Positions 23,295 to 36,835 of a stretch of DNA of 64,000 nucleotides are shown here, one piece after another. The DNA comes from Macquaria australasica (lineage: Eukaryota > Chordata > Actinopteri > Centrarchiformes > Percichthyidae). The stretch is taken from contig SEMN01000327.1 of the NCBI GenBank assembly GCA_005408345.1, positions 62,001 through 126,000 of the forward strand. The letters are read 5' to 3'. Position numbers and translations under genes: made by a program. The notes beneath the pieces were generated by a model, which worked only from the letters and a program-made list of their open reading frames with translations, searched no databases and was not told the origin of the DNA. Every line of letters begins with the position of its first letter. The first letter of the stretch is position 1.

Positions 23295-26200
23295 GACCAT
23301 GGGTCCCTGGTGTCCCTGATAAAAACCCTAAACATTTATGTGATAATTTAAGATCCAAAAAAGACCAGAAAGATATTGCACCTTAAAGATTTTAGATTAA
23401 ATCAAAAAAAGGAAACTGAAAAGTACTGTGTGGCCCTGAGATTAATTTTATTTCAAACTCATGCCACAGGGTTGCTGACATACAGGAGAGCAAAGTGGGG
23501 GCAGAGCTTATCTCTTGGGTGGCGTGCTTGTCCCATGCAAAACTCCACATTATTACACCTGCACCTGTTACTAGCAATTACACCCACAGTGTCTACGTTC
23601 AACAGTATACAGCTGGAACACTAAGAAATTTGTGCGCAGCATAACAGCATAGAAGGCACGGCTGAGGTCCACACAACAACTTTTTAGTAGCTTAAGACAT
23701 TGCGGTCACTGCAGGCAATTGATATGTCTGACAGCAGCTTCTGTCCTATAACACAGGACAGGTCTGTTAGAGGATAATGGAGTAGAGTCAAATTGCAGCT
23801 ACTGTCGCCCTCCTGCTCTCCAGGAGTGCTCAAACTCTGAACACACAGGATCTAAAAAAAACACTCTCCATCATACAGTTTCCCTTCCCTATAAGGCAAA
23901 TAACTTCCTGAGGTTGTGATCACCATGGTCAAACTTACCAGCAATGCAGCAAAGGAACCACCCAGCTGCATATACAGTAGACGTGGGTAACCAGCCATAT
24001 AAACACAGACAATCACTCCCTCTGTCTCTCTCTGTTTCTCTTAAATGTAGACATATGTACACATATGCACACATGTACACAAAACACTGTAATAATGGCC
24101 GGGCTTTGTTCTGTGTGGGCGATCACTGGAGGCGTCGTCGGCTGCTGCAGTGCTCTGTGTCTGTGTTCCCGTGGAAACCGTGTGGTAGTGGGATGCACTG
24201 ACTGACCCTGTTTAGCATGCCAAGAATTAGCCATGCAGAGAAACCCTTTCTCTAAAATTTGCACCTCTCATAACCTTTTACTCCAGTACTCCAACTACAT
24301 ATTTCAGATATTTTTACTGAAGACAAAAATAATAACTGTACATTAAAACCACAATAATTACCATAATTAACATTAAATACATACATCAAAAATAGACCTG
24401 TAAAGTTGTCTGGGGGCTAATGTAAAGATAGCAGAGCATAGAAAATTGCTGCTCCTGCTGTGACATTGACATGTCATCTGCTTTGGGAACCACAGCACAG
24501 CCGGAGTATGAGCCAGCCAAACGGTGGCCATGAAGGCACAAAGGGATCTGGAAGGGACAAACCTTACAAGCCAACATGTATGCATGTGCTAATACTAAGA
24601 GCAGAATCTTAATAGTCCAAAACAAACAGCTGACCAGTGAGGCAACTGTAGAACAGGTGTAGTTCATGATAATGCTTTTTGCATAAATTACAGTTAATCT
24701 TTTGATATTATTTTGCTTACTTACAGTAATTAAGTTCGCTGGTGAGGAAGGCATGCAGAAGTAATTCAATGTCTGCTTGTAGGAGGAAATCGTGTACTCT
24801 TATTCCTAAAACTATTAAAAGTGATGGTATTTCATATGTGTAACTCTAATAAGCATCAGACTCTACTCTAAGGCTCCAAGCTTGGGTTCCAAATTGTGTT
24901 GATGGACAGCTTCTCTTTCTGGACCTTGCAGCAATACAAATAATCTAGTCTTACCAGCTGAAAGGACTTCTGTGACATTCACAAGTTGATGTGATCAATA
25001 CAGTGAACTACTTAAGGCTGCCATCTTTGGGTGGTATAAAAATGCACAGCTGCATGTCATCTGTATAGCAGTGAAAATCAATGCTATGGTCCCAGTGAGG
25101 GAGCTAAGACACCCCTGTCACTAATCAGGTGATTAGAAGTTTGCAGGTGGTATATTTTCTCTGATACGTATACGTACATAATAAATCTCGGGGTAACAGT
25201 ATAATAGAAGTGACTCATTCCTACACTTCTGAAAAATATTTTTTTCTTGTCTTGCTATATAACTGGGAAAAAATATATTGCATGCCTGGCCATTTCCTGC
25301 AGATATGTATGTCCAAGCATCCAGTATTTATTCAACCAAGAGGAGCATACTGTAGACTGGTCATACATTTTGCACCTCTTTGAGGAAAAAAAATAAGACG
25401 TCTCCAACCATGGTGCCACAACTATTACAACAACGTTCACAGTTGACCAGTCAATACAAGGGATTTCGCTAATGGAGGAGATTTGGAAAATGTGGTCATT
25501 AAATCCATTTTCAGCCAAAGCAATTAACATCTATGTACAGTTTAGTTTACATACATATTTCTGATTCTGATTGGTATGGTGTTCACACTATACTTATAAT
25601 TTACAATGGTCTCTTGAGGAAATTTTGTAGGTGCTGTGGGGCTAAAGGGGAAACCTTGAGTAATTCATAGTCATGTAGTGTAAATGGGTCATTGCTGGAA
25701 AGGAATGATCAATACATTGAAATAGAAACCATCTGTTTCTGTCAGGCGGATATTAAACATATTGAAGTAAAGCTAAATCAGATTACGCATTTTTGGAATT
25801 TCTGACTGGACCATGACCTTGAATATAACATGTCGCTTTGCAGTCCAGGAACCACTGAATGCTAGGGGGCATTCACAATGTTGGGTAGCATTGATCAAAG
25901 CCAAACTATGAGGAAGAACTGCTGTAGCAAATTGCTGTTCAGACTTCACTTTTCCACAATAATGCCAATAAGTTGAATGGAACTAAATATGCAGATTGAT
26001 ATATTTTGAATAAAATATTATTCAGTACTATTACTGAATTTATATTTTTATTTTTCTGTAAGAAAATTATGGCTTAATGTGTGCCACTGAAGTAAAGCTA
26101 TAAGAGGTTCCAGCATAGAATACCATACATTTAATGCCCTCCTTCTCTGGTTAAGTGTGTGTAATATATTATGTGCGCCCAGGGCTGGAATGGCACTCAT

Positions 26201-27316
26201 CCTCAGCCTGGGAGTTCCATGAAGACTAAGCCATTTATTCTCATTTATTCTTCATCATTGCTTGCAAATGTAAATGTGCATTCAAAATGTAACTTCAGTG
26301 GGTAGTTTGAGCATGAAACTTTAGTAAAAGAGAGAGTAAAACAAATTATTCTTGCATTTCCCACGTTATATGCAAATGTAGGGCAGCCCTACTCCAGTCC
26401 ACAGGGGGATGGTAATGCACCTGAAGCTGTTTGGCAAATTCCAAAAAGTGCCTGAGGAAGAATGATACTTTTTTTTTTTTTCAATATGTAATTTATTTTC
26501 TGATTGTTTTATTAGATAGTCATAAAGTTCCCCAGTAACAGGTAGGGCTGTGTTTAGCATTCCGTCCTCTTTTTAGTGTGGGAGAAAATATGCCTAACAG
26601 TATCTAGTATACACCACTAATGTGACTGAAAAATATGAATTCATTAGTCATTACTCATATTTTGAGTAATGTACACCAACAATAAAGACCATTTTACAGT
26701 GATGCATTATTCAAGTGTAATAAATTCAACTTAAATGGTTCTCAATATCTGTGCATAATACTCTTGCATAATGATACACATTGAGTGATTTAATACTGTT
26801 GGAGCTTACTGCAAATGCAAGACTAAGGTGGGATACTAGCAGAGAGATTGTGCTGATTTTATGGCCCATGATGATGACTGGAAAATAAGATGCTTGAAAT
26901 TTCCAAGAGAGCCATTGTCCTGGATCTCTGTGAATCGGGTTCAGAGATTAAATATCAAATGTAAGGGAATCACATGCTCTCTCTCATTTGAAGATTCTTA
27001 CAAATGTGTTTTCTGGCAGCTGGGACAGTCAAAAGAAAAAGTGGATAACCCATATTACTGTACCTTATATCATGTCATGCCCTAATCTTAAATGTATAAC
27101 TTTGCTGGCATGTTGCCTTTATTAGATAGCTGACAGAGAGTGAGAGGCGATGTGGGAAATGACAGAAAGAGGCCAAAGAACGTGTTTCAATTAAACACAT
27201 GGGGGTTCCTTGACATTGCTGTACAAATGGTCAATATCATAATGCCATGCAAATATAACTGACACAATCAACATGATTCAGTTAGTGTCTTAAAACACTG
27301 TGAGAAAGAAATTTTT
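23295..27316. other. Gene desert: non-coding DNA with a possible eroded retroelement
   Basis: No gene recognised. Around 24,960-25,130 the sequence (TGCATGTCATCTGTATAGCA and neighbours) resembles a widespread teleost interspersed repeat, but I cannot place its ends. Short TC and CA simple tracts occur near 24,017-24,035. A T12 run lies near 26,469-26,480. Otherwise nothing is supported. Confidence 0.45.
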
Positions 27317-27746
27317 AAAGGCCTACAATAAGTGATTTTTTGCCATTTGGGGGCTGCGGAAACAAGCTGTAAACACAACAGTGATATGGCATCAGCTTTT
27401 AAATTGGAGTCGTGTTTCTGGCCACCTGGTGGATTAAGTCCAATATTCACTTTCCTTTTACCTTTGTTTTGGTCTCTGCTAACTTCTTAAAGAAACATCT
27501 GGCTCCTTAGCTGCTAAATGCTCCCTCTGTGTTCAGCAGGCAGCTGCTAAATTTGTCTGTCTGCAGTTTGGTGCTGGCCAGGTCACGTACAGTGAGATTT
27601 TATAGCTTTTTCAATAAAACTGAGCAATAGAGCTGATAGTTTGGTGATAATTATCTATGGGTTAATCACTACGAACAACCCCTTTCCTATACAAATAGTC
27701 ATGTGATCCATTGCTAGTATTCAAATATTGATTATAGCCATTTAAA
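27317..27746 (+). repeat. Interspersed repeat, copy 1 (MITE-like)
   Basis: From about 27,429 to the end this copy aligns with 58,798-59,226 in the same orientation. Shared landmarks are the run from CCAATAT(T/C)CACT through AAACATCTGGCTC and GCTAAATG, then TTTGGTGCTGG(C/A)CAGGT, GGTGATAATT, TCACTACGA and ATATTGATTATAGC. Copy 1 has a longer left part (27,317-27,430). Its left end AAAGGCCTACAATAAGTGAT is loosely inverted relative to the right end, so a non-autonomous DNA transposon is likely. Copy 1 lacks about 100 bp present in the middle of copy 2. The two-copy relationship is clear; the class is tentative. Confidence 0.65.
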
Positions 27747-29549
27747 AATAATTGAGAATTAACACTATGCCCCAATGGCAGGCTCTGACCAAAAGTGCTA
27801 GAGTATGGAGTTTAATTGAGCACACAAAGCTACAGTATATAGGCACACAATTTTGGTGCTGATATAAATCTATGACTTATGTATGGAGCAAAAAGGGGAC
27901 AAAGGTGATGACCACTACACTGGCCTTTTCTCCAATATGACTATATTTAAGATATAAGACTACAGGAATAAGGACCATTACATTAACCTTTATTTGGCTA
28001 TTTTAAGTACATTGAATAGGTTTTCACACACATCAGTAATTATATTACTGATTTGGATTTTTTAGATTTCAATATTGTATCACATTTAATTTTGTTACAC
28101 TAGTTGATTAAGAACAGTAACTATATTATACACAGTTATTACATAATGAGTATCTAAATCTGTCATGTAGAAAAAGGAAGAGTGCACTCAGTAGATATTA
28201 CATTAAAATTCAAACTGTACATCAGTTCAGTTCATCACTGAATGGTTTACTTATGAACATATAAATTGCATTTGTTTAGCTCTAAAACAAAGCTTTTTTA
28301 TAGTCTGCATACTGTTGTATATCAGCGAGCCTGCTGTAACTGGCAAGCACAAATTTGAAGGTCAGGTCTTAAGAGGCAAAATCCTCCTAACTGTGCCAAT
28401 TCATTAATCTAAGGCTCATTGCAGGAACAAAATGTATTTGGGAGATGAATGTTCAGATCAAAGGCTTTGCACCCCCCAAGGCATGAAATTAAACTGATGT
28501 AAACCTCTAACTCTTCTTGTGAATGTAATGTATGCATTTCAAATATATATCACTACCATTCAAAAACTGCTTTTATGTTTATATGAACTTTTCTAGAGAA
28601 CACAAAAGTGAAAGAGTACTAAACTGATTCCTAAGGGAATACTGCAACAGAGTGGGACATATGAGAACATCACTTTATTAATAATAAACATACATAAAGT
28701 TAATAAACAATAAAAAAAAAAAAGAGAAAATTAAAATTTAATCTCCTATTAATTTAGGAATAAAGAGGTATGGGATGTAAAACGACAGTAATCTAAGACT
28801 TGCCTGCAGCTGTAATAATGGACAGAGTGGCAAGTATCCAGATAGTGAATGAATGAAACCTAGTTTCATCAGATCTCAAATCTCAGTTTACAATTAAATT
28901 CTGGGATGGTGATTCCACTACTTATAGACTTGTCAGGTAACCTTTCACCGCTGCATCCATTGCCAACAATGTGTTCTATCCATATACTGCCATGGCACCC
29001 TTTTTCCTTTCTCCCTTTGTTTTTGGCCCTCATTCTATGAAGCAATTCAGAAAGAAAGCTAAGAAAAGAAGGCCTCATTTTTAAAAGCCTGACTACAGCT
29101 AAGATGAACAGCTGATTCAGATTCAAGACCTTCTACAAACCCCAAAAACAACAGCAGTTTCACAACTTTAAAACACAAACCTGAGATGTCACGCACTGTT
29201 GTATCAGTTCACAGAGACTTTGACATACATCATGTATTCACCACACAAAGTGGCAGCTAAAAATATAATGCCAGCAAAAAAGAGAAGAATCATTCATTTG
29301 TCATGTGAGTGAGTGAACGACGCAGCCTTAAACATTCGTCAGCAACTTTTTCTTACTCTTTTACACTGCAGTGAATTTGTCCAGTGTGAAATATATACAT
29401 AGCATCTTTTTTAACTGATAGTGTAACTCTGGGCCAGACCTACAGACAGGTCACAAAAACCTGAATAAAGGAGTGGAGAAACATATACAGATGCTTCCAT
29501 ACTGGGCCTGTGGATCACCGATTGGTAGAATTAAAATGAAGTGAATCAT
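27747..29549. other. Non-coding intergenic DNA
   Basis: AT-rich. A poly-A tract of 12 lies at about 28,711-28,722. Short frames show no motif. Confidence 0.5.
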
Positions 29550-29790
29550 ATGCTTGGACCTTTGCAGTCAGATCACAACCCAACTGAACATTTTTGGGAG
29601 ATTTTGGAACAACATGTTAAACAACACTTTCCAACATCATCATGAAAACACCAAAATTAGGGAAATATCTCTTCGAGGAATGGCATTCATCCATCCAGTA
29701 GGGATCCAGAGACTCGTATGAAGTAATTCCAAGGAGCATTGAAGCTGTTATGGAAGCTTGTGGTGGCCCAACTCCTTACTAAGACACTTT
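29550..29790 (+). pseudogene. Tc1/mariner transposase, dead C-terminal fragment
   Basis: The frame from 29,568 reads SDHNPTEHFWEILEQHV, matching the Tc1 motif (S)PDLNPIEHLW that carries the third catalytic acid of the DDE triad; the glutamate is still present. After two in-frame stops and frameshifts, another frame reads RSIEAVMEACGGPTPY and ends with TAA at 29,780-29,782, exactly where Tc1-like transposases end (..RIEAVLAARGGPTPY). The fragment covers roughly the last 75 residues of a protein of about 340. I did not find its inverted repeats. It is an inactive fossil. Confidence 0.75.
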
Positions 29791-32700
29791 AATTTGTTTT
29801 TTAGTTACACTATTGTCCGGAAAAAGGAGAGATGCCATTTCAGTGTCACCCAGACACTTTCCAGGCCTTGGCTGCTACTATACATTATGTCCAAGAATAT
29901 CAAAAAAGGAAAATCTGATAGTAACTTATATTAGGAACCTTGGCATAGGCTTTCTCAGGCAGCGCAGTGTAGAAGTCCTGGTCCGTGTTTTAAAATTGGA
30001 ATAACTGATCTTTTTGTAAGTTTAAGGACACTGTTTCTGACATAAAACAGCAAATAGAAATGCCAACCATGACACCCCAACAATATCCAAAGCCTAGTGT
30101 AAATCTTACCAACCTTGCCTCCTTACCAACCTGAGGAGCTTACTGACTACCCCAATGACCTCAGCCATGGAGATAGACTTCAGAGTCAGAATCTACGAGC
30201 ACAATTTCCTGTTCAAAGGGCATTTCTCTCAGATTTAGAATGGCTCTCCAGCCAACCCAGGTAACCCTATCCTTTATAGTTTTCTTTATAGAGACCCTGC
30301 CCTTCACTGTACTGCTTAACTATATCTTGTATCTATCTATTATCTATATGTTATATCATATTTTCTCCTTATTTAGCCCCAAACTTTACACATGGCAGAT
30401 GTGATGTTGGAAAAAATGAAGACTCTTTGTTTGAGTGATAATCTTTATTTTATAGTCTATGATTTATACTATCTGAGAAAATTGCAAAGTACTTACTCAC
30501 AGATCATAGATGCTTAGTTTTATATCATTGTAACAATTCAATTTTAGACTGTAACCTTCCAACAGCATAGACCTTTGTTCGTGTCTGATATTGTAATAAA
30601 AACAGCATTTTAGTGAAGGTATTAGTTAGCAATGTACAGGTTATTAAGTAATATCTCCCTTATTAATCTGAAATGCAAAACTTAATTAGGCAAATGCAGC
30701 CTACATTACCACTGCCAGTTTTGCTTGAACACAAATCATCATCATGTTGTTTCATAAAAATGTGCTTTGTTGGCTCCCACCAAATTGGACTAATTCTGAT
30801 CTGCAATATAGATAAGCTTGGCTAACAATGTAATGTGGTTGTAAAATGTTTTTTTCTTTTTCCACAGTGAAAAGTGCATGAATCAGTAATGAAGCACAAC
30901 ACTGCTTGTGTGCCCACACCCATTAACACAATGTCTGCCTCTCACATAAACTGGAAATAATCATACATTATTTTAATGTATTTCCAGCTCTAGTACCAAT
31001 AATATTCAACTTGAGCAGAGTTAAGAAGGTCCTGCTTATCTGTATCTGCTTTCACAGACAGTAGATTTAATATCTCATGAAATGCATCAAACCAGTACTG
31101 AGTATGAAAACAAAACACCTTTAAAAGCAGTACACTTCTTTTCATAAACATCTCTTAAAGTTCTGTATGAGTTCATATTCTGACTTTAACATTCAGTTAC
31201 ATTATTCAGATTTTGATTGGTGGTGAAGCTGTCAGGTAAGCCTTGATTAAAAAGCTCGTTTTGGCCCTTCAGTCTGGACAGGATACTTATTGCAAGACCA
31301 TTTGATTAATTATACATTCCACAGCCGTGATGTCAGTGATAGAATGAGATACATCTATTCCAGTAATACACCTACTTGCTGAGAAGACATTGCATTGTTA
31401 CCATAGAACAGAATTTAAACACAGAACTGCAGAAAATTCTGGGTTTCTGGGTTTGTTTGTTTTTTGTTTTTGTTTTTTGTTTTCTTGTTTTCTCAGGAAA
31501 ATCCTTGTTAGCTGCAACAGTTTTTGTTCAACAAAAGAAACATTACATTTTCATAATACAAACTAGAGACATACTGCACAATAAATGTAATGACACACTG
31601 TATCATACAATAAGCACTACAAAAATCTAAGAACATATACAGACAGAACAAGCTCAGAACAAGACACAAAAGAAACAAACGTACACAGAATACAGAACTC
31701 CTGAAGAGATTGCAATACCAGCAAGTATACACACTACAGTGAAATTGATATATATCATGAATGTGCAAAGAAAAAAATGTTTTCTTCTCCTTTAACTCTA
31801 AGACATGCGGTCTATCATGAAACATCAAACACTGCTAAAAAACATTGCATGGGTTCAGACAGGAACATGAACTCATTCGTATCACTCAGAACAGCTGATC
31901 AGCTGACCATCAACTGACAACTGACTGTCATGAGCTAACCAGTAATTATTGGCCAGTGGCCACTGCTGCAATGCAAGCTGATTAATCAGTTGATCAAGTT
32001 TTTCCTTGTGATTTTTATGATATTCTAGATATTTAAACATACATCTCACCATCTATGTTGTCATATTATGTGCACAGATAATACTGAAAGATAGTGTGAT
32101 GCCTTTGGAGTGCCCATTCCATTCCCACTTTTGCCCTACCTAACTAAGATGGGTTTCTAATTGGTGCAGGAAAGATGCTATAAATGGAGCAATTAAATCA
32201 AGGTTAATTATATTTGCCATGATTGTAAACTATGAGGAGAACGTTTCTAACTGTAATAACAGTTTTGCACAGGACTCCTATCCACAACTAATCCCATCTG
32301 GGCCAGTTTGTAGACCTGTTTCACAATCAGGTTTGACACGTAAGTGCTGTGAGGGCATTGTTATAGGAAAGTGGCAAACACTGCTTTTTATACACTAAAA
32401 TAAAAGATGTTAAGCAATTTGCCAATACTTTCTCCTTATAGTAAGTGTTTCCTTTCAGATGCTTGTTTGCTGCATCATTTACAGGTCAAGCAGACCTACA
32501 GATGGGTGACCGTATTTTACTATATGTGGATAATATTTATTGTACAGATTTGGATAGAAGAGCATATGCTGTTAATCAAAACACAAATGGCCTGGGATTC
32601 TGCCGGCAACACTGACTTGGCAATCATGACACAGGCCAGATGTTCAGGTGTTGGCTGCAGGAGTACTAATAAAATACAACACTATACAGTATTATGTTGA

Positions 32701-33741
32701 AGTGTAGTGTAGTGTATTGGAAAGACTTTTGATAATGCATTTATCAAACTACACAGTGAATACAGGTGTGATATGGACGCTCACTCATGGGCAGAAGATT
32801 TTTTTGCCTTATGTGTAAAAGATAGAATCTTGAACAGTCCATGGCATTGTCCAAGGAAAACTAATTAACTGATGCATTCCATTTCATCAGGGTCTGGGGA
32901 ACCATCCATCACACTCGGGGGGACAAACAAAATACAGTACTCATGTAAATTAAAGTCCTGGAGAGCCTCTGGCTCAGGATAGATCATTTTCATCCACTTA
33001 TTAATTTATTTCTTCACAACTCTTTATCTGTGAGCCGACAGACCAACTACAATGAGCTCAAGGGGAAATGTTGGGACCATACATGAGTGAAGAAGCAGAG
33101 AAAGGTTTTTCCTTATATTGTCCCTGAAATCAAGGGAGAGTGTCACAAACTGCATGATATTTGAGTCTGTGGATAAGGATGGTCATTATCATTAATTAGC
33201 TTTATGAAGGACACTTTGACGTGGTCTGTGCTGTGCTAAAGCCAATATAAGACAACTGAAATGGCAGCATACTCTGCTGCAAATAGTAGCAAGTGGTATT
33301 CATCTTATCTTATACCTTTAGAAATTAAAATTGTATTCCATGTTTACAAGATCCTCACTTCGCCCTGGTTGTTTTTTCAGTCAAAAACAGGATTTGCATG
33401 TTTTAGGAAGCAGAGATGAAAAATCTGGATCAAACTGAGTTAAGCCTGTTAATGTTGAAAACTATAGATTTGTAATAAGATGGATGGGCTAAGCTTTACC
33501 TTCAGCCTGTTTCTGTGTAATTGTAAAGGTAATCTAAATAAGACACTTCAGGTGATTAGGAGCATAAACTAAGAATCTATTCATTTAAAACACCTTGCAA
33601 CCATAGAAAGTCCTGCACTATACCTCCAGCTTGAGAAAAGTAAACATGATGAGAGGATCTCACTGGATGGTTTAGATATAGTCACATTGGTTCATGGTTT
33701 TAAATAATTTGTTTTTAGTTTCTCAATATTTGAAGTATGTT
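29791..33741. other. Gene desert: non-coding DNA
   Basis: No credible gene, RNA or bounded transposon. A T/G-rich low-complexity tract lies at 31,452-31,495. A repeat-free GC-balanced patch near 32,575-32,660 may be regulatory. Nothing else is supported. Confidence 0.5.
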
Positions 33742-33960
33742 TGGTGGCTTAGCAGTTATGATTGTTGCCCCCTCAAAAAGGTCTTAAGTTTAAATCCTGG
33801 TCCATGAAAAGAGCATGTTCTCCTCATAGTCAGATGGGTTTCCTGTGGATGCTGTGATGACTGTATCTCCAATAGTCCAAAACCCTGCATGTCAGGTAAA
33901 TTGGTGCCTTAAATTACATTTATGACTTTCAGTCAATGCATGCTAGGATAGCTCTCAGAA
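33742..33960 (+). mobile_element. tRNA-derived SINE, diverged and internally deleted
   Basis: The head GGTGGCTTAGCAGTTATGAT followed by TTTAAATCC (about 33,790-33,798) corresponds to the A-box region and the B box (GGTTCGAATCC) of a tRNA-like pol III promoter. Then come GAGCATGTTCTCC, GGGTTTCCTGTGGATGCT, AGTCCAAAACCCTGCATGTC, AGGTAAATTGGTG and finally TGCTAGGATAGCTCTCAG. These match, in order, conserved blocks of a common teleost SINE; the middle-right portion is missing. Same family as 11,017-11,150. Strand follows the B box. Confidence 0.65.
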
Positions 33961-33976
33961 CCACAGTTTGTTGGTC

Positions 33977-34021
<45 letters not shown>
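33977..34021. repeat. (GT)n(AT)n microsatellite
   Basis: GTGTGTGTG passes into a pure AT tract of about 36 bp, directly 3' of the SINE. SINE tails often seed microsatellites. Confidence 0.95.
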
Positions 34022-34023
<2 letters not shown>

Positions 34024-36499
34024 TAATTGCATTTAGGATAAATAAGCATTCCTAGTTGCCGCGACATTATAGAATTAGACCACAAGACCAACTAGTGCAC
34101 CACTGCATTACTTTAATTATGTAGAAATATTATATATTTCAAGAATTTGTATTTCTTCCCCTTTTCAGTCAAAGTTGAGTTGAAGGGAAAAAATAGAGTA
34201 GTATCTTTCTCTTTGGTTGCTCTGTAGCTAACAAGTGCAACTAGATAGTTGCCTACTAAGGGGCGTGGCATGTTATTAAAAGAATCTTAAGGGGTTGGAG
34301 ACTTTTGATAAAGGGCTTTTTGAAATTAGAATGGACATAATGAGACAGTTGAGTTGCGTCTATGCAAGCTTGATTTATAACTAATTATATACGTTATATA
34401 CTAACTAACACTCACTGAGGCAGCCACAACACATGGCAGCCAAGAAGAGGATGTTAAGTTGAAGATGCTATTCCTGTCCCACCTTTGCTATAGGAAGAGC
34501 AGAATACTGGTGGATTCTGAGGAGAGGGTCAGAAATCCTGCAACAGATGCCATCAAAGAAGTGAGATACTTCCTGGCAGATCCTCTCTTCTCCAGACATG
34601 CAGGCCTCTTGGTGAAAATCATGACAGATGGTGTATATGAGGCTTAGACAAAACCACATAGTGTATTATAGCACCAGGGTGAATATTCTGAAAACATAAA
34701 TAAATAAATAAATAGATAAATAAATAATAATTTGCAAAAATTAAGATTTAAAGCAAAGTCAAAGCCACTGCTCAGTTCGTATATCATTGTGATGCATCCA
34801 AAATACAGCTTCTAAGTAGGCTGAGAACTGATGGGTGTCTTTGAGTTGTTGTATCTTTGTTGTATTTTTTTCACAGATTTAGTTTTTCTTGATGTTTTGT
34901 CTCCTTTGTACTCCGATGCAATCCAGATGTTATGTTGCACATCTGGACCCGAGTCTTCTGCTCAACAGAAAGTAGGCCGACCATCTATGAAACGATTCGC
35001 AGGCGTCAGCCTACAAACTCACATTCATTCACAGAATTCATGAAATATATATATTCCTTGCATAACAAAAGATGAGCACACATAATAAGACCCCTCACTC
35101 CTACCTGATGAAGGCCTGAGCTGAAACCTTGGACTTTGATTCTGCTTGATGCTGTGTGAATAACGAAGAAAATATTGAAACAGACTGTGGCCACCAGCAC
35201 AAATATATCATTGTTGAGGTGCTTCTTCAGTAATAATATGACACATACGCAATGATGGAACATTGCTGTTCTTGTCTTGTAGTTTTTTTTTTTGTTTGGT
35301 TTTTTGCATTTTAATTTAAATTGCATTTAAATTGGACTAGATGTTATGCTTCATAATGACAAGATAGACTGTGCACAAGTGAAAACAGAGAACACAAAAT
35401 ATATAACAGTCCCCAACTTTTAAAACATCAAAAACATAATGGAAAACATTTTAGACAAAGACACACTAGCATAATTAATGTTATTCACTGTGGTTCATTA
35501 CATGTACTGTATTCTTTGCTAATGGAATGAGTTGCCATGTTACTCCAGCAAATGAACACCAGAGTGAGAACACTCAATGTGTTCAATGATAAATATATCC
35601 AAGTAGAGGTATTAATCTAGCAGCAGGTTTCCTCAGCTGTCTGATATGACTAAATATCCCTATATGTCTCCCTATGGAGTGAGAAGGTGTGAAAGCAACA
35701 GAAAACTGTAGGCTCGTAACTTGGACACAGAGAGGCACACATGCTCAAAGACCATCAAATGTTCACACAACATGCCTTCATATACATACTGTACCTACCC
35801 ACACATTCGATGTACGGTAGCATTCCTGGATCAACACTTTCCCTTTACGGTAGTAATTTATCTACATTTCTCTAACTAAAGCCAGTGTTTCAGCAGTTAC
35901 CTGTGTAGGTAATGCATCAGTCCAATGCTCACCATCCTTCTTTGTTTAAGTCTTTGCTTACACAGTGTACTGTATGTTCCTATAATGGGACACATGGGAC
36001 ACACATACAGGACACTGGTATATAATCTGTTTTAAGAAGGAATGTAAGTAATATTTCTGTCAACTGATTGAGCACATATTTTGACTTGTTTTAGATGTTT
36101 AGAAACAGACTGTGGCCACCAGCACACATTTGTTCATTTTATTATTTCTATGTGCAAATCCACAATGATGGGCTTGAACATGATATGTTATCATAGCTTT
36201 TGCAGGAATGCTGTAAAAGGGCTTTTCCAGGCATCATGCATGCAGGGTTTGACTGCACCAACACCAGTAGCCTTTATCTCTATACTTTTCACAGATCTAT
36301 GCATTTAAAAGGATTTTGTCTAGGGCAATTATTACTGGTAGAGGCAAATGCTACGAAGAGAGATGAAGTGGAACAGAAACTTGAGACAACATTGCCCAGA
36401 AGGAGTAAGCTGGAGGGGGAGATTTGACTGCAGAGAAAAGCGTTGAGAGGGAACGAAAGAGAGTTTTTAGCTGAGACCAGCAGCCAGTATAAGTCACTC
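34022..36499. other. Non-coding DNA with simple repeats and a shared 25-mer
   Basis: An (AAAT)n tract lies at 34,695-34,730. A perfect 25-bp match links 35,177-35,201 and 36,102-36,126 (core CTGTGGCCACCAG), reported as a finding. The frame at 34,459-34,647 has protein-like composition but I do not recognise it. A segment near 35,104-35,130 (GATGAAGGCCTGAGCTGAAA) resembles the 3' part of teleost retroposons, without clear ends. Confidence 0.45.
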
Positions 36500-36835
36500 T
36501 GTCATTTGGTCAGGGGGTCCTGAGAATTTTGAAGCCCTTTATTGAACATGGCATTATGGGACACAGCTGCAAGACTCTGTAAGCCATGTGGTTGCCTCGC
36601 TTTATGTTTACTTCTGGAGCTAAGCATCACTCTCCCATGCCAGAGGCCATTAAATCTTAATTCAGTGCAGGACTGAGCTAAGCAGACGTATTGGACTAAT
36701 TCATGATAAGCTGCAACCAGGTTATCACAAATTACAAGCGTCTTTTCATTATTTAATGAGTAATGGAAAGGGCACATTATCACAAGCAGTACAGAGCTGA
36801 GCTGAGTCACAGAATAGGTTGTAATTCATTTGATA
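36500..36835. promoter_or_regulatory. Candidate conserved non-coding element
   Basis: A repeat-free, compositionally even block with homeodomain-type cores (TTAATTCAGTG, GGACTAATTCATG, ATTATTTAATGAG, GTAATTCATTTG) and E-box-like CAGCTG at 36,565-36,570. No stop-free frame resembles a protein and no transposon ends are visible. This texture is typical of vertebrate developmental enhancers in gene deserts. It is inference only. Confidence 0.35.

Noticed and set aside
24386..24769. 127-codon minus-strand frame
   Set aside because: Chance frame in AT-rich DNA with no recognised domain.
30060..30260. GC-richer stretch suspected to be an exon
   Set aside because: All frames contain stops and no splice-site pair brackets a usable frame.
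34459..34647. 62-codon frame with protein-like composition
   Set aside because: No recognisable family, and a comparable frame is open on the opposite strand, as expected from composition.
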